A DNA stretch of 64,000 nucleotides, from positions 25,835,547-25,899,546 of the forward strand of contig CP137679.1 in the NCBI GenBank assembly GCA_037976565.1, in the 5' to 3' direction. Positions 62,601 through 64,000 of this stretch are shown piece after piece. Below the pieces are notes generated by a model that saw only the letters and a list, made by a program, of their open reading frames with translations, was not told the origin of the DNA and did not search any database. Made by a program: the position numbers and the translations under genes. Each line of letters begins with the position of its first letter. Positions within the stretch are counted from its first letter, which is position 1. The stretch comes from Mesocentrotus franciscanus. Its lineage: Eukaryota; Echinodermata; Echinoidea; Camarodonta; Strongylocentrotidae.

Positions 62601-64000
62601 TCACACATACACACAGACGCACACACACACACACACATACTCTTGACATATTTGAGTATTCAATAGAATAACAAGGTAATGTCTGTCATCTTGTTGTTTA
62701 TCTCCTCATACATTCCATGAGAATTGAAGATCGGTAGGATGCGAGATGAGCAAGTGTGCGCTTGTGAAAATGACGCCTGGCTGGATTGCTCCACAGGGAG
62801 TGGAAAATGTGCATACATTGTGTGCGGGTAAGCCTGAATCCTATGACCGGGGTAATAATATATATGTAAAGCGCGTAGACACATCGTTGATGTATTAAGC
62901 GCTATATAAAAGCCGAATATTATTATTATTATTATGTGGTTACTTTCAGGGATGTTTTTTTCTGATTTTCTCGCTATGGTATTTAGATGCTGTCAGTTAT
63001 TGCAGTTTGCAGAAATCAATTCTCTTTCAAAATATCATCTCAATGTTGTTTGATCAAGATCATAGTGAATGATAGATTTCGATGTATTCATGCCTGTAAT
63101 GGAAGTATAATTATTGCAGTTGTGATGGAAAAATATTATGCAAGATATACATGTACATTGTATGCATCTTTAGTCTAAGCATCAGATGCTTCATAGATCC
63201 TTTATTTGTAGCAAACTAAGAAGGTTAGTTAGTTAGACCTTTCAGTGTCTAAAACAAACTTCATATGCAAAGTCAAACATGTTTGACGTTGTCTTTTCAT
63301 CATAAATTTGTATAAATGTATTTACTTTTACAGGAAGGTGTAGGAAATATTTAAAGTAGAAGGGAAAGGATAACTGGATAGATCTGATAATAGAGAGATG
63401 GAGAGAGAAAGAGATGTGATGCACAATTGCCTATCGATATTGTTTTTTTGTTGAAGGCACAGGAGATCTTTAATTTTTTTATGAGGAGGGCACAAAATCT
63501 TGTGGTGAAAGGTGAGATCATATAACTCTATTAGGGAGCGTAGCAAACAGGGGGGAATTCATTTTTGATGTTTTGAAATTTGATATGGTAATGTATTATG
63601 ATATGAGTATTTAATTATCATTTTTTGCAACATTATTGCTACAGTGTTGGGGGTGCCATATATTTGATGAGGGCATATACCTCCCGCCCATAGCTGTGCC
63701 GCTGGTAATATTTTGTGAAAGAGAGAAGGAGAGATGAATTGAGACGGTCAGACCAAACAAGAGAGAGTGGGAGAGAGAGAGGGTGAGAGAGAGAAAGAGA
63801 GAGGGGAGGAGAGGGAGAGAGAGAGAGAGAGAGAAAGAAAGAGGAGAGAGAGAGAGAGAGCGAAAGAATCTAGTAATTTTGTTTTAATATTTCGATAAAG
63901 GGTTAACAAATTCTCCTTACCGTTTCGAATCCATACTTTCGATTTTCATAGTTAATGGATTCGATGAGGTTAAGAGTTACCACTATGACTGAAGATATAC
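62600..64000. repeat. Direct copy of 14.7-15.77 kb
   Basis: Blocks such as GTTAAGAGTTACCACTATGA at the window end match 15735-15765 in the same orientation. GA tracts at 63720-63860 match 15540-15605. 63345-64000 is also the inverse of 60533-60980. Confidence 0.75.
62700..62935 (+). mobile_element. SINE-like insertion with (ATT)n tail
   Basis: Ends GTATTAAGCGCTATATAAAA then ATTATTATT, a common SINE tail here (compare the reverse at 32085-32110). The paralogous site near 14790-14820 lacks it. Confidence 0.6.

Overview
The window is AT-rich animal DNA: multi-exon genes with canonical GT/AG introns, tRNA-derived SINEs with (ATT)n tails, LINE 3' ends, MITEs and many private insertions. The genes (GORAB, OCIAD1, an expanded TIR/Death family) and the repeat style suggest an invertebrate deuterostome, most likely a sea urchin. 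The species is inferred, not read directly.

Layout. (1) 1.8-6.5 kb, minus strand: a complete six-exon GORAB (RAB6-interacting golgin) with a MITE, a LINE end and a SINE in its introns. (2) 7-12 kb: repeat-rich spacer with a 1.7 kb foldback element built from CAACTGG/CCAGTTG units, inserted in a dead LINE. (3) 12.05-12.89 kb, plus strand: OCIAD1 in a single coding exon. (4) 13-17.7 kb: non-coding sequence, parts of which recur at 56-64 kb. (5) 17.7-38.2 kb (minus) and 39.6-58.3 kb (plus): a very large inverted duplication. Each arm holds one copy of a large gene. I reassembled the left copy as 17 coding exons with consistent phases: 1,254 codons giving helical repeats resembling Melted/VEPH1, a coiled coil, a Death domain, two TIR domains, two 79-residue repeats and a C-terminal CAAX box (CLLL) behind a lysine cluster. 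The right copy has the same exon plan but is damaged: two 1-nt deletions in the second coding exon, a 447 bp transposon in the third, a stop in an alternative exon, and a 1-nt deletion that removes the CAAX box. The two copies are divergent, with matching candidate first exons facing a 1.4 kb centre that contains a TTAA-flanked piggyBac-like element. (6) 58.3-64 kb: a 180 bp tandem array, a stray C2H2 zinc-finger fragment, a minisatellite, a fragment of a third TIR gene, and sequence repeating 14.7-15.8 kb in direct orientation. The last implies that another copy lies just beyond the right edge.

Working idea (inference): the left gene encodes a membrane-tethered cytoplasmic adaptor or NAD-hydrolase-type immune sensor. 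The Death domain and coiled coil would assemble it, the twin TIR domains would signal or cleave NAD, and prenylation would hold it at a membrane. An alternative exon between Death and TIR could give a form without TIR domains. Because the two arms are paralogous, comparing them gives empty sites that define several young insertions to the base.
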